The notes: generated by a model from the sequence alone, not told the origin. DNA of 64,000 nucleotides from Desulfocarbo sp964620595 (GCA_964620595.1 CAZUHP010000004.1:62001-126000); one strand, 5' to 3'; numbered from the stretch's first letter, positions 8,837 through 17,932 are shown. Made by a program: numbers and translations.

Positions 8837-8888
8837 GGACTCACCAATAGAGGGTTTCCCGCCCGGCCTTGAAAACGGGCGCGCCTAA

Positions 8889-8917
8889 CTCATACCCCAA
8901 AAAGCCACGATTCTCAA
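8889..8917 (-). promoter_or_regulatory. Sigma-70-type promoter for the wzm operon
   Basis: Read on the minus strand: TTGAGA (8917-8912), 17-bp spacer, TATGAG (8894-8889). This is 5/6 and 4/6 to consensus with ideal spacing, and transcription would start near 8882, about 45 bp before the wzm ATG. The spacer has a T5 run. Confidence 0.6.
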
Positions 8918-8927
8918 AGACCTGATT

Positions 8928-10325
8928 TTAATAGGCGTGGGGATGGATGAAGCCCCGGACCACGGTGAGCGCCATGATCTTGAAGTCCAGGGCCAGGGAC
9001 CAGTTCTCGATGTAGTAGAGGTCGTGCTCTATGCGCCGCTCCAGGGAGGTGTTGCCCCGCCAGCCGTTGATCTGGGCCCAGCCGGTGATGCCGGCCTTCA
9101 TCTTGTGCCGGAGCATGTAGCGCGGCACCTTGGACTTGAAATCGCTGATGAACTCGGGCCGCTCCGGCCGGGGGCCCACCAGGCTCATCTCCCCCTTGAG
9201 TACGTTGAAGAACTGGGGCAGCTCGTCCAGGCTGGTGCGCCGCATGAAGGCCCCCAGCTTGGTGCGGCGGGGGTCGTCCTGGCAGGCCCACACCGGGCCG
9301 CACTCCGCCTCCGCGTCCACGTACATGGAGCGGAACTTGAGCATGTCGAACAGCTTGCCGTCCAGGCCCATGCGTTTCTGGCGATAGAGCACCGGCCCGG
9401 GCGAGGACAGCTTCACCCCGATGGCCAGGGCCAGCATCACCGGGCTGAGCAGCACGATGCCCACCAGCGAGCCCAGGATGTCCACCGCCCGCTTGAGCAC
9501 CCGGTTCCAGCCCTCCAGGGGGGTGGAGCGCAGGCCGATGATGGGCAGGCCGTCGAACTCCTCCACCGTGCCCCGGAGGCTGATATAGCGGAACAAATCG
9601 GGCACCACCTGCACGTCCACCATCTCCTCGGCCACCTCGTTCATGACCTGGACGATGCGGTCGTGGGCGGAAAGGGGCAGGGCTATGACCACCACGTGCA
9701 CCTGGTGCTCGGCGATGACCTGCTGGATGTCCTCGGGCATGCCCAGCACCGGCAGCCCGTCCACCTCGCTGCCCACCCGGGAGGGGGTGCAGGTCAAAAA
9801 CCCCACGATGTTCAGCCCCAAGACCGGCTGGCGCCGGATCTTGGCCGCCACCATGCGGCCCAGGTCCTCCACCCCCACGATCAGCACCCGCTCGCTGGCA
9901 TAGCCGGGGGCAAAGCGCGACCAGAGGCGGCGCAAGAGCGGCCGGTAGGCCAGCATGCCCACGATGATGAACACGTAGAAATGCACGAAGACCAAGCGGC
10001 TGAACTCGTAGGGCTTGAGGAACCAGGTTATGGCGATGGCGATGGTGACGCCCAGGGTGGCGGCCTGGAACACCGGCCAGATGAGCTGGGTGATGCGGGC
10101 CCAGGGCCGGCGGTAGAGGCCAATGGCCTGCAAGACCACGGCAAAGACCACCAGGACCAGGGCCAAGAGGGTGAGGTACAGCTTGAGGTCGGGAACGCCC
10201 TTGGTCACCGGGAACACGGGCGCGAAAAAGCGGACGTAATAGGCCGCAAGCCAGCAGAGCGCCACCATAAAGAGGTCGCTCAAGAAAAGTACCGACCGGA
10301 AAAATTGGAGGCGTTTTTGGAACAT
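8928..10325 (-). CDS. Polyprenyl-phosphate sugar-1-phosphate transferase (WcaJ-like)
   Basis: 465 residues from the ATG at 10325; an upstream in-frame start would run into dksA. Four N-terminal membrane helices (about 8-125) are followed by a Rossmann-like CoA-binding-type domain (about 140-260) and a hydrophobic segment near 275-298. The C-terminal bacterial sugar-transferase domain has KFRSMYVDAEAE, SLDELPQFFNVLKGEMS, VGPRPERPEF and the AGITGWAQI block. The family starts glycan assembly by moving hexose-1-phosphate (often glucose or galactose) from UDP-sugar to undecaprenyl phosphate. It lies just upstream of wzm on the same strand, separated by about 90 bp holding a promoter, so it is a separate unit feeding the same pathway. 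Confidence 0.92.
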   Translation of the reverse strand: MFQKRLQFFRSVLFLSDLFMVALCWLAAYYVRFFAPVFPVTKGVPDLKLYLTLLALVLVVFAVVLQAIGLYRRPWARITQLIWPVFQAATLGVTIAIAITWFLKPYEFSRLVFVHFYVFIIVGMLAYRPLLRRLWSRFAPGYASERVLIVGVEDLGRMVAAKIRRQPVLGLNIVGFLTCTPSRVGSEVDGLPVLGMPEDIQQVIAEHQVHVVVIALPLSAHDRIVQVMNEVAEEMVDVQVVPDLFRYISLRGTVEEFDGLPIIGLRSTPLEGWNRVLKRAVDILGSLVGIVLLSPVMLALAIGVKLSSPGPVLYRQKRMGLDGKLFDMLKFRSMYVDAEAECGPVWACQDDPRRTKLGAFMRRTSLDELPQFFNVLKGEMSLVGPRPERPEFISDFKSKVPRYMLRHKMKAGITGWAQINGWRGNTSLERRIEHDLYYIENWSLALDFKIMALTVVRGFIHPHAY

Positions 10326-10384
10326 GCTCGGATCGCCTGCGCCGCCTTTGGGCCTCCCACTATGGCCGGGGCCAGGCCGGGGAG

Positions 10385-10747
10385 CTATTTGCCGCGGGCC
10401 TTCTCCATGGCCTCTTGGCGCTTCTTGCAATCAAAGCAAAGGGTTGTAACTGGCCGCGCCCGCAGCCGCTTCTCGCCGATCTCCTCGCCACACGCTTCGC
10501 AAATGCCATAGGAGCCGTCGTCGATGCGTTGCAGGGCTTCCTGGATCTTGGAGATGAGTTTGCGCTCCCGGTCCCGGATGCGCAGGAGAAAGTTGCGGTC
10601 AGACTCCAAGGCGGCGCGGTCTGTGGGGTCTGGGTAGTTTTCCTTGCTGTCGGTCATTCCCGCCACGGTGCGCTCGGCCTCTGACAGGAGGTCGTCCATC
10701 TTTTGCTGCAAGAGCTGACGAAATTCTTCCAGCTGTGCTTCGTCCAT
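10385..10747 (-). CDS. dksA: DksA/TraR-family RNA polymerase-binding transcription factor
   Basis: 120 residues. An N-terminal coiled coil (about 1-75) carries an acidic tip, DPTDRAALESDR, and the C-terminal zinc finger has C83-x2-C86 and C104-x2-C107. DksA inserts the coiled coil into the RNA polymerase secondary channel and, with ppGpp, changes initiation at rRNA and amino-acid promoters. The length is slightly short of the E. coli protein (151) but matches compact delta-type homologs. A good Shine-Dalgarno (AAGGAG) precedes the ATG. Confidence 0.93.
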   Translation of the reverse strand: MDEAQLEEFRQLLQQKMDDLLSEAERTVAGMTDSKENYPDPTDRAALESDRNFLLRIRDRERKLISKIQEALQRIDDGSYGICEACGEEIGEKRLRARPVTTLCFDCKKRQEAMEKARGK

Positions 10748-10784
10748 GCATAACTCCTTAGAAGCCGACGGGAATCGAGGATTG

Positions 10785-10813
10785 AGTCTATCATGGGGCC
10801 GTGCGGCTGTAAA
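10785..10813 (-). promoter_or_regulatory. Candidate promoter for dksA
   Basis: Minus strand TTTACA (10813-10808), 17-bp spacer, TAGACT (10790-10785), about 38 bp before the dksA ATG. The -35 is 5/6 and the -10 3/6 to consensus. Upstream (about 10816-10862) is a run of short repeats of the type cctgcccgcc. Confidence 0.5.
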
Positions 10814-10863
10814 GCCTGCCCACCTGCCCGCTTGCCTGCCCGCCGGCCTGCCCGCCGGCCGGG

Positions 10864-11328
10864 TCAGCGCCGGTACTCCCCGCTTTTGCCGCCGCTTTTC
10901 TCCAGCAAAAGTACTTCCTCGATGACCGCATCGCGCTGCATGGCTTTGATCATATCATAAAGCGTAAGCGCAGCCACACTCACCGCGGTCAGGGCCTCCA
11001 TCTCCACCCCGGTGGGGGCGGTGGTGATCACCTCGGCCTCGATGACCACCCCATCGGCCTGGGGGGTCAGCTCCAGGCGCACCGAGCTGATGGGCAGCGG
11101 GTGGCACAGGGGTATGAGGTCCGGGGTGCGTTTGGCGGCCATGATGCCGGCCACCCGGGCCACGGCCAGGGCGTCGCCCTTGGGCACCTTGCCATCGGTT
11201 ATGGCCGCCACGGTCTCGGGCCTCAGCGCCACCCGGCCCCGGGCCAGGGCCCGCCGGCGGGTGGGCTCCTTGCCGCTCACGTCCACCATGCGGGCGGCGC
11301 CTTTTTCATCCACGTGCGTGAGCCCCAC
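10864..11328 (-). CDS. moaC: Cyclic pyranopterin monophosphate synthase
   Basis: 154 residues, normal length. MoaC hallmarks are THVDEKGAARMVDVS at the N-terminus, GDALAVARVAGIMAAK, the metal/substrate loop PLCHPLPIS, and the C-terminal VEMEALTAVSVAALTLYDM followed by IKA. The enzyme converts the MoaA product (3',8-cH2GTP) to cyclic pyranopterin monophosphate, the second step of molybdenum/tungsten cofactor synthesis. It lies 19 bp downstream of dnaJ on the same strand and may be cotranscribed with it. No other moa gene is in the window. Confidence 0.96.
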   Translation of the reverse strand: MGLTHVDEKGAARMVDVSGKEPTRRRALARGRVALRPETVAAITDGKVPKGDALAVARVAGIMAAKRTPDLIPLCHPLPISSVRLELTPQADGVVIEAEVITTAPTGVEMEALTAVSVAALTLYDMIKAMQRDAVIEEVLLLEKSGGKSGEYRR

Positions 11329-11347
11329 TGCGCTGGCCCTCCTTAGG

Positions 11348-12490
11348 CTAGTTGAGTCCCCAGAGTCGTTTCTTCTTCTTGGCGGTGCGGGGGGAGGCGC
11401 CTTCCTCCTCCCGGGGCACCTCGGCAGCCTCCCTGTCGCCCAGCTCGGCGAACTCCTCCAGCAGCTCGCGCTGCCGCCGGGAAAGCTTGGTAGGGGTCTT
11501 GACCATGAGCTGCACGTGCAAGTCCCCCCGGCCGCCGCCCCGCAGCCGGGGCATGCCCAGCCCTTTCAGGCGCACCAGGTCGCCGGTCTGGGCGCCGGCG
11601 GGCAGGTTCAGCTCCACCGGCCCGTCCACCAGGCTGTCCACCATCACGGTGCGGCCCAGGGCGGCCTGGACCATGGACACCTCCAGCCGCCGGTATAGGT
11701 CGTCGCCGTTGCGCTCGAAGACCGGATGGGGCCGCACGTGCACCACCACGTACAGGTCGCCCGGGGGGCCGCCCAGGGCCCCGCCCTCGCCCTCGCCCCG
11801 CATGCGGAGCTTCTGGCCGTGGGTGATGCCCGCCGGCACCCGCACGGTCAGCTCCTTTTCCTGGTAGGTGCGCCCCCGGCCCGAGCACTGGGGGCAGGGG
11901 TCGGTCACTGCCCGGCCCTGGCCGCCGCAGGTGGGGCAGGTGGTGGCCAGGCGGAAAAAGCCCTGGGAACGCACCACCTGGCCCTGGCCGCCACAGGTGC
12001 GGCAGATGGGCGGCTCCTCGCCGCCCCGCTGGCCCCGGCCCTGGCAGGCCTGGCAGGCAAGCTCCCGGCCCACCGGGAAGGTGACCTGCTTGCCCTGGGC
12101 CGCCTCCTCCAGGCTTATCTCCAGGTCATAGCGCAGGTCGCGGCCCTGGCGGGGGCCGCCCGGGCGCCCGCCGGCCCCGCCAAAGCCGAAAAAGCCCTCG
12201 AAGATGTCCGAAAAGGCGCTGAAGATGTCGTTCACCCCGCCGAAGCCCTGGAAGCCGGTGGAGCGCAGGCCCTCGTGGCCGTACAGGTCATAGGCGCGGC
12301 GGCGCTCGGGGTCGCGCAACACCTCATAGGCCTCGGCGCACTCCTTGAAGCGCTCCTCGGCCTCCTTGTCGCCGGGGTTGCGGTCGGGATGGTACTTGAG
12401 CGCCAGCCGACGGTAGGCCTTCTTTATGGTTTCGCCGTCGGCGTCCCTTTCAACGCCCAGCACCTCGTAATAGCACCTCTTCACGCTCAT
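11348..12490 (-). CDS. dnaJ: Chaperone DnaJ
   Basis: 380 residues from the ATG at 12490. The J domain (1-70) has the HPD tripeptide in KYHPDRNPGD. A Gly/Phe region (75-110) precedes four CxxCxGxG zinc repeats (CQACQGRG, CRTCGGQG, CPTCGGQG, CPQCSGRG), then the substrate-binding C-terminal domains. It stimulates DnaK ATPase and delivers unfolded clients. The last ~30 residues are Lys/Glu-rich and specific to this protein. It belongs to the run rpoZ, 113-residue gene, dnaJ, moaC. No dnaK or grpE lies nearby, which is unusual compared with the common dnaK-dnaJ arrangement. Confidence 0.96.
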   Translation of the reverse strand: MSVKRCYYEVLGVERDADGETIKKAYRRLALKYHPDRNPGDKEAEERFKECAEAYEVLRDPERRRAYDLYGHEGLRSTGFQGFGGVNDIFSAFSDIFEGFFGFGGAGGRPGGPRQGRDLRYDLEISLEEAAQGKQVTFPVGRELACQACQGRGQRGGEEPPICRTCGGQGQVVRSQGFFRLATTCPTCGGQGRAVTDPCPQCSGRGRTYQEKELTVRVPAGITHGQKLRMRGEGEGGALGGPPGDLYVVVHVRPHPVFERNGDDLYRRLEVSMVQAALGRTVMVDSLVDGPVELNLPAGAQTGDLVRLKGLGMPRLRGGGRGDLHVQLMVKTPTKLSRRQRELLEEFAELGDREAAEVPREEEGASPRTAKKKKRLWGLN

Positions 12491-12500
12491 GACTCGGGGC

Positions 12501-12842
12501 TCAGCTTTCTCCCTGGTGCAACAATCTGCGCGCGGCGGTGGCATGGGAGAGCTTGCCGGCCGCCTCGGCCCTTTCGGCCAGGCGGGCCAGGTCGCGCGGC
12601 TCCGGCTCCTCGCCCAGGAGCTGCTTGGCCCGGCGGTAGAGGAACAAATCGCCCGCCTCGGCCGCGGCGGCCGCGGCCTGGGCCAGTCCCTCGCGGTCCT
12701 CGGCCGCGGACAGGCACTCCAGGGCCTCGCCCCAACGGCCGGCCTGGGCCAAGGCCCGGCCCGCCGGCCCCAGCTCCGGGGAGCCCTGGGCCAGCATCTC
12801 CCGCCGCTTCTTGGCAGTGGGAAGCTCTCCCCTCTTGGCCAT
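12501..12842 (-). CDS. Small Ala-rich helical protein of unknown function
   Basis: 113 residues, almost entirely predicted helix, very rich in Ala, Glu, Arg and Leu. Pairs of helices such as GRALAQAGRWGEALECLSAA look TPR-like, so a short protein-binding helical repeat fold is a fair guess. There is no signal peptide or membrane segment. It sits 3 bp after rpoZ and 10 bp before dnaJ, so it is almost certainly cotranscribed with both. I recognise no family. Confidence 0.7.
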   Translation of the reverse strand: MAKRGELPTAKKRREMLAQGSPELGPAGRALAQAGRWGEALECLSAAEDREGLAQAAAAAAEAGDLFLYRRAKQLLGEEPEPRDLARLAERAEAAGKLSHATAARRLLHQGES

Positions 12843-12845
12843 GGT

Positions 12846-13160
12846 CTAGCCCTCTTCCTGGTCTCCGGCCTCTTCCTCTCCCTCACCGGCCGCGGCCTTC
12901 TGGGCCGCGGCAATGGCGGCCAGGCGCTCGCGCTCCCGGGCCTCGGCCTCCAGGCGGCCCTTCTCGGCCTCCTCGGCGGTGACCGGGTAGACGGCCCCCG
13001 CGGCGATCTCGCGCAGGGCCAGCACCACCTCCTTGTTCTTGGACTCCAGGTGGGGTGGCGCGCCCTCGCGGAGCTGGCGCACCCGCTTGGCGGCCAGGTG
13101 CACCAAAGAAAAGCGGTTGTTCACCTTACGCAGGCAATCCTCAACGGTTACTCGTGCCAT
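12846..13160 (-). CDS. rpoZ: DNA-directed RNA polymerase subunit omega
   Basis: 104 residues. The omega core is in the first ~65: MARVTVEDCLRKVNNRFSLV, then AAKRVRQL and NKEVVLALREIAAG. Omega helps assemble and stabilise the beta-prime subunit and forms part of a ppGpp site in proteobacteria. The tail (about 66-104) is a charged, Ala/Glu-rich extension longer than in E. coli omega (91 residues). It heads a minus-strand cluster with dnaJ and moaC. Confidence 0.95.
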   Translation of the reverse strand: MARVTVEDCLRKVNNRFSLVHLAAKRVRQLREGAPPHLESKNKEVVLALREIAAGAVYPVTAEEAEKGRLEAEARERERLAAIAAAQKAAAGEGEEEAGDQEEG

Positions 13161-13204
13161 GACTCGTTTTCCTTCTCAGGGCCCAGGAGCCCTTCCTAAA
13201 GGAG

Positions 13205-14581
13205 CTAGCGCCCCTGGCGGGGCTTCTGGTCATCCCCCTTGGGGATGCTGTTCAACAGTTCGGGCTTCACGCCAAAGATACGCCGATCGCCCTTGACCTG
13301 CACGGCCAAAAGCCCGCTTTGCGCATCTTTTTTGCCTATGAGCAGGGTGTAGGCCCGGGCCTGCTCCGGCTTGTCCTTGTCCTGCTGCTTTATCTCGATG
13401 GTCCAGCGGGGCTCCTCCAGGCCGTAGTCGCCCTTGGCGGGAAGTATCTTCTCGAACTTGAGTTCCTTCAAATCCCACAGCAACAGGTCCAGGGCCGAAT
13501 CCACCGCCTCTCCCCCGCCGTCCGGGCGGCGCTTCCACTGGCCCCCTTCCTTCACATAGACCTGGTCCTTGCGGCCGGGGGCCTTGACGGTCAGGGCCAA
13601 CACCCGCTCGCGGTCCAGCTCCCACACCTTGCGGTAGGCCAGGTCCTTGCGGGATTTCCGCAGGCGTTGCAAGGTGTTGTCCTTCACCACCAGCACCGGC
13701 CCTCCCGCCAGGCGCCGCACGTAGCTCTCGTCGCCGGTCTTGGCCCGGCCGCCCACCACCATTCCGGCCCGGCCGCCGCCCGCCAGGCCCAGGACCAGGC
13801 GCATCCGGGGCTGGGCCAGGCCCATCCGCTTGGGGTCGATGCCGCTGTCCACGAAGTCCGCCACCCGCATGCCGTGTATCTGGAAGAGCCAGTCCTCCAC
13901 CTCCTCGGCCGAGGCCCGCTCGCCGCCGGCAAAGCGCCATTCCGGCTTCGGGCCGGCCTTCTTGCGCTCCAGCACCAAGTCCCCGCCCTGCTTGCGCTTC
14001 AGCTCGATGCGCTCCACGTCGGCCACCACGAAATCCAAGACGGCCTTGTCGCGCAGGTCGAACAGGGTGAGCGATATCTGGAAGCGGTCCTTGCCCGGCA
14101 GGAGCCACACCTCGCCCCGGCTGTCCGGGGGGGCGGCGTAGAAGTACTCGCCCGAGGGGCTCCGGTCGCCCACCAGAAGCTCGGCGGTCTCGCCCTTGCG
14201 GCCGGTGAGCCTCACCCGCACCCGGGGCGGCTTCAAGCCGAAATCGGCCAGGTTCTTCTGGCCTTGCAGGCGCCGCTGCCAGTGGGCGCCCAGCAGGGTG
14301 TCCAGCAAGCGGCCCACCCGCACCCCGTCGGCCTGCCAGTCCACCGGCTTGACCATCTGCCACTTGTGCTCCTGGTCCCGCCGCTCGATACGCACCGGCC
14401 GGGGGTAGTCCTCGCCCGAAAGCTCCACCACCTGCACGTTCAGGGGATCGTCCAGGCTGAGCACCTTGCTGGCGGTCCGCTGCTCCAGGCTGACCCGCTC
14501 GGCCCGCTCGGCCGTGTAGAAATAGGCCCCCGCGGCCACCGCCAGTACAAACAGCCAAGCCAGAACCTTGCGCAGACTCAC
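13205..14581 (-). CDS. DUF4340-type periplasmic/membrane-anchored protein of a Gld-like ABC system
   Basis: 458 residues with one N-terminal hydrophobic helix (about 5-22) as anchor or uncleaved signal and a long, mostly beta-strand soluble domain. The repeated pattern of short strands and a YVKEGGQWKRR-type lysine-rich stretch match DUF4340 proteins. These are regularly encoded after GldA, GldF and GldG-like genes, as here (4-bp overlap with the GldG-like gene). The molecular role of the family is not established. It is the last gene of the four-gene unit. Confidence 0.8.
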   Translation of the reverse strand: MSLRKVLAWLFVLAVAAGAYFYTAERAERVSLEQRTASKVLSLDDPLNVQVVELSGEDYPRPVRIERRDQEHKWQMVKPVDWQADGVRVGRLLDTLLGAHWQRRLQGQKNLADFGLKPPRVRVRLTGRKGETAELLVGDRSPSGEYFYAAPPDSRGEVWLLPGKDRFQISLTLFDLRDKAVLDFVVADVERIELKRKQGGDLVLERKKAGPKPEWRFAGGERASAEEVEDWLFQIHGMRVADFVDSGIDPKRMGLAQPRMRLVLGLAGGGRAGMVVGGRAKTGDESYVRRLAGGPVLVVKDNTLQRLRKSRKDLAYRKVWELDRERVLALTVKAPGRKDQVYVKEGGQWKRRPDGGGEAVDSALDLLLWDLKELKFEKILPAKGDYGLEEPRWTIEIKQQDKDKPEQARAYTLLIGKKDAQSGLLAVQVKGDRRIFGVKPELLNSIPKGDDQKPRQGR

Positions 14582-16140
14582 GCCGGCTTCCTCCGGGATA
14601 CGGCCACCACCACGCCTATCACCACAAAGATAAGCGGCAACACCACCACCGGCAACCAGAACACCACCCGAGCCTGGAAAGGCTGGATCAACAGCGGCTG
14701 GTTGGCCTCCTGCTTGGGGGTGATGGAGATCAAATCCTCCTCCTGGGCCAGGAAGCTGACACTGTTGAGCACCAGATCGCGGTTGCCGGCCAGCTCCAGA
14801 TTGGCGTTGTTGGCGAAATCCGCGTCGCCAAACACGATCAACCGCCCGCGCGGGGGCAGCGTGTCCGGCCCGTCCGGCTTCTTGGGCGGCCGGGGCAGCT
14901 CCACCACCACCCCCAGGCTCACCGGGCCGGAGAGGTCTCTGCCCTCGTTGAACTCCGGCTTCTCATCCAGCTTGTGGTAATCCACCTCGGCCCAGGACTT
15001 GGGGCCGGTGGAGACCAGCTCCACCCCGGTCACCCCGGGGGGCAGCTTGGGGGCCAGGGACACCGAGCGGGCGATGGGGAAGAAGCAGATGATGTTCTCC
15101 AGGGGGGTCACCACCTGGTGGGAGCCGTAGCTGACCGCCACCGGCACCGTGGGGCCGGCCCCGTAGAAGATGGCGTTGATGTCCAGCACCATGTTGTCGC
15201 CCAGGACCACCCCCCACTTCTTGAGCCAGGCGGTGAGGCCGGGGCGGGTGTCGGGCTCCAGCATCATCAGCACGCCGCCGCCTTTTTCCAGGTACTTGGC
15301 CAGGCGTTCCTTTTCCTGGTCCAGCAGGGCCTTGACCGGCGCGGCCACGATCACGGCCACCGCGTCGTCGGGCACCTTCTCCCGCGTGGCCAAGAGCAGG
15401 GTCTTGACCTCGTAGTTCTGGTTCTCCAGGGTCTTCTTCAGCTCGGAGAAGTCCTGCTTGCCGATTCCCTTGAGATCGCGCTCGCCATGGCCGCTGAGGA
15501 AGTAGATGGTCTTCTTGCCGGTGCGGGTGATGCGGATCAAGGCGTTGGTCAGCTTCTGCTCGTCGGGCAGGTTGACCTTCTCCTCCTTGTCCTTGGTCAC
15601 CAGCACCAACTGGCCGTGGCTCTTGACGTTGAAGCGCTTGGCCAGGGCCGGCTCGTTGTCGGCGTCCACGAAGCGGTAGGTGAACTGGCGGTCGTGGTAG
15701 GCGTAGAGGTCCAGCAGGTCCTTGACCTGTTGCCGCCCGGCCTGGCCCTCCTTGAAGAAGGCATAGACCTTGATCGGCTGGTCCAGCTCCTCCAGCACCT
15801 TGATCGTCTGGGGCGCCAGGGAGAGCTTCTGGCCCTGGGACAAGTCCCAGCGCAGGTGATGGCGCCCGGCCAAGGCGCCCAGGAACACCACCAGGGCCGC
15901 CACCGCCACCACCGCGGCGCCGGCGCCCAGGCCCAGCCGGAAGCTGCGGGTGCCCATGGCCCGGCCCACCTGGCGGCGGGCCAGGACCAGCGCCGCCGCC
16001 ACCAGGGCCAGCCCCACCCCGGCCGCCAGGAGCCCGTACATGGCGTACCGCATGCTGAGCGCGTAGAACAACCCGCCCAGGGCGGCCAGGAGCAGTCCGC
16101 CCAGCGCCAGCCACTTTGCCGTCGTCTTTACGCCTTCCAC
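14578..16140 (-). CDS. GldG-like ABC-type transport auxiliary protein
   Basis: 520 residues. Two or three N-terminal helices (about 12-105, including a pair before RHHLRWDLSQGQKLSLAPQT) lead into a large extracytoplasmic part. That part has the IFT52/GldG-type region (IYFLSGHGERDLKG, GGGVLMMLEPDTRPGL), and one C-terminal helix lies near 490-512. In this family the large domain lies outside the cytoplasmic membrane and works with an ABC-2 permease and ATPase. It overlaps the permease gene by 13 bp and the DUF4340 gene by 4 bp. Gliding is the namesake function in Bacteroidetes, but homologs occur widely in non-gliders, so the substrate is unknown. Confidence 0.85.
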   Translation of the reverse strand: MEGVKTTAKWLALGGLLLAALGGLFYALSMRYAMYGLLAAGVGLALVAAALVLARRQVGRAMGTRSFRLGLGAGAAVVAVAALVVFLGALAGRHHLRWDLSQGQKLSLAPQTIKVLEELDQPIKVYAFFKEGQAGRQQVKDLLDLYAYHDRQFTYRFVDADNEPALAKRFNVKSHGQLVLVTKDKEEKVNLPDEQKLTNALIRITRTGKKTIYFLSGHGERDLKGIGKQDFSELKKTLENQNYEVKTLLLATREKVPDDAVAVIVAAPVKALLDQEKERLAKYLEKGGGVLMMLEPDTRPGLTAWLKKWGVVLGDNMVLDINAIFYGAGPTVPVAVSYGSHQVVTPLENIICFFPIARSVSLAPKLPPGVTGVELVSTGPKSWAEVDYHKLDEKPEFNEGRDLSGPVSLGVVVELPRPPKKPDGPDTLPPRGRLIVFGDADFANNANLELAGNRDLVLNSVSFLAQEEDLISITPKQEANQPLLIQPFQARVVFWLPVVVLPLIFVVIGVVVAVSRRKPA

Positions 16141-16895
16141 CGCTTGGCCTCCAGCACGCGAATGCTAACGAAAAGGAAGAACCCAATGAACAGGATGAAG
16201 TAGGCCACATCCGAGGTGTCGATGAGCCCCCGGCTGAAGTTCTGCAGGCGGGTGGTCAGGCTGAAGGACTCCAGGATGGGTCCGGCCTGTTCCCCCACCA
16301 CGGCCGAGGACCAGCCCAGCACCCACAAGAAGAGCAGGCCGGCAAAGGAGGCCACCGCCGCCACGATCTGGTTCTCGGTGGCCGCCGAGGCCAGCATGCC
16401 CACCGCCACGAAGCCGCCGCACAACAGGAACATGCCCAAATAGCCCACCGCCACCGCCGGCAGGTAGGGATCGGAGAGCCAGACCAGGATGCCGATGTGC
16501 ACCAGGGTGAGGCCCAGGATCACGCTGATCATGGTCCAGGCGGCCAGGAACTTGGCCATGACCACGCTGAAGTCGGTGACCGGGTAGGACAAGAGCAGCT
16601 CTATGGTGCCGGTGCGGCGCTCCTCGGACAGAAGGCGCATGGTCAGAAGCGGCGCCACCAGGATGAAGATCACCGCCATGTTGCCCAGAAGCGGAGAGAT
16701 GAGCCAGTCCATGAGGTTCATCTTCATGAGCACCGGGTTCTGCATGGCCTGCATGCTGTACATGGCGTACTGGGCCACCCCGGCGTAGAAGAAGTAGCCG
16801 GTTATCAACAAGAACCCCACGATGAGCACGTAGGCGATGGCCGAGTGGAAATAGGCCCTCAACTCGCGCCAGTAGATTGCAGCGAAAGCCCTCAT
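16128..16895 (-). CDS. ABC-2 permease, GldF-like
   Basis: 255 residues with six hydrophobic helices and the family start ATYWRELRAYFHSAIAYV-type (here IYWRELRAYFHSAIAYVLI). The stretch RLLSEERRTGTIELLLSYPV is the conserved cytoplasmic loop of ABC-2 permeases that contacts the ATPase. It overlaps the ATPase gene by 4 bp and the GldG-like gene by 13 bp, so the four products probably act as one complex. Substrate unknown. Confidence 0.9.
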   Translation of the reverse strand: MRAFAAIYWRELRAYFHSAIAYVLIVGFLLITGYFFYAGVAQYAMYSMQAMQNPVLMKMNLMDWLISPLLGNMAVIFILVAPLLTMRLLSEERRTGTIELLLSYPVTDFSVVMAKFLAAWTMISVILGLTLVHIGILVWLSDPYLPAVAVGYLGMFLLCGGFVAVGMLASAATENQIVAAVASFAGLLFLWVLGWSSAVVGEQAGPILESFSLTTRLQNFSRGLIDTSDVAYFILFIGFFLFVSIRVLEAKRWKA

Positions 16896-17866
16896 GCCGC
16901 CTCCTCCCCGCTGGACTCCTCACTGGTGGTGAGCTGCATGAACACCTCCTCCAGGCTGGCGGTGACCGGGCTCAGCTCGATGAGGCCGTGGCCCGCCTCC
17001 ACCACCGCCCGGGCCACCTCGGCCTGCACCTCGGCCCCGCCGGTGGTGGTGAGGCTGAAGCCGCAGGTAGCCTCGCCCCCGGCCGCGTCATCCATGCTGC
17101 AGGCGGCCACGCCCTTCACCTTGCTCAAAAGCTCGGCCAACAGCTGGGCCGGGCCCTGGGCCACCACCCGCAGCCGGCCGCCGATCGTACCATCGGCCGC
17201 CCCCCCGGGGCGCAGCATGGCCGGCGGGCCCTCGGCCACCAGCCGTCCCTGGTTGATGATGGCGACCCGGGAGCAGGTGGCCGCCACCTCGGGCAGGATA
17301 TGGCTGGACAGCACCACCGTCTTCTCACCCTGGAAGCTTTTTATCAAGGAACGTATCTCCACGATCTGCCCCGGGTCCAGGCCGATGGTGGGCTCGTCCA
17401 GGATGAGCACCGGCGGGTCGCCCAGGAGCGCCTGGGCCAGGCCCACCCGCTGGCGGTAGCCCTTGGAGAGCTGCTTGATGAGCTGGCCCCGGCGGGCGGT
17501 GATGTCCACCACCTTCATCACCCGCTCCACCTCGTGCCGGGCGCGGCCCTTTTCCAGGCCCTTGACCCCGGCCACGAAACGCAGGTACTCACCCACCCGC
17601 ATGTCCACGTAAAGAGGCACACTTTCAGGCAAATACCCCACCAGGGAACGGACGGCCATGGGCTCGGCCACCACGTCATGGCCCGCCACCACCGCGCTGC
17701 CCGAGGTGGGTGGGAAAAAGCCGGTGAGTATGCGCATGGTGGTGGTCTTGCCGGCGCCGTTGGGCCCCAAAAAGCCCAGGATCTCCCCCTTGTCAACGGA
17801 GAAGTCCAGCCGGTCCACCGCCACCCTGGCGCCAAAACGCTTGCTGAGCTCCCTGACCTGGATCAT
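16892..17866 (-). CDS. ABC transporter ATP-binding protein, GldA-like
   Basis: 324 residues. Walker A is GPNGAGKTTTMRIL, the signature region LSKGYRQRVGLAQALL, and Walker B VLILDEPTIGLDPGQ, followed by the H-loop in VVLSSHILPEV. Beyond about residue 230 is the C-terminal extension seen in ABC-2 ATPases (DUF4162-like), rather Ala/Gly rich here. It powers the permease encoded immediately downstream and is the first gene of the GldA-F-G-DUF4340 set. Confidence 0.93.
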   Translation of the reverse strand: MIQVRELSKRFGARVAVDRLDFSVDKGEILGFLGPNGAGKTTTMRILTGFFPPTSGSAVVAGHDVVAEPMAVRSLVGYLPESVPLYVDMRVGEYLRFVAGVKGLEKGRARHEVERVMKVVDITARRGQLIKQLSKGYRQRVGLAQALLGDPPVLILDEPTIGLDPGQIVEIRSLIKSFQGEKTVVLSSHILPEVAATCSRVAIINQGRLVAEGPPAMLRPGGAADGTIGGRLRVVAQGPAQLLAELLSKVKGVAACSMDDAAGGEATCGFSLTTTGGAEVQAEVARAVVEAGHGLIELSPVTASLEEVFMQLTTSEESSGEEAA

Positions 17867-17932
17867 GAACTCTCCCCAACTCTTTTGTGATTCGGCCCTA
17901 GCGACAAGGCCCTTAAGATAGGCAAGTTCATA

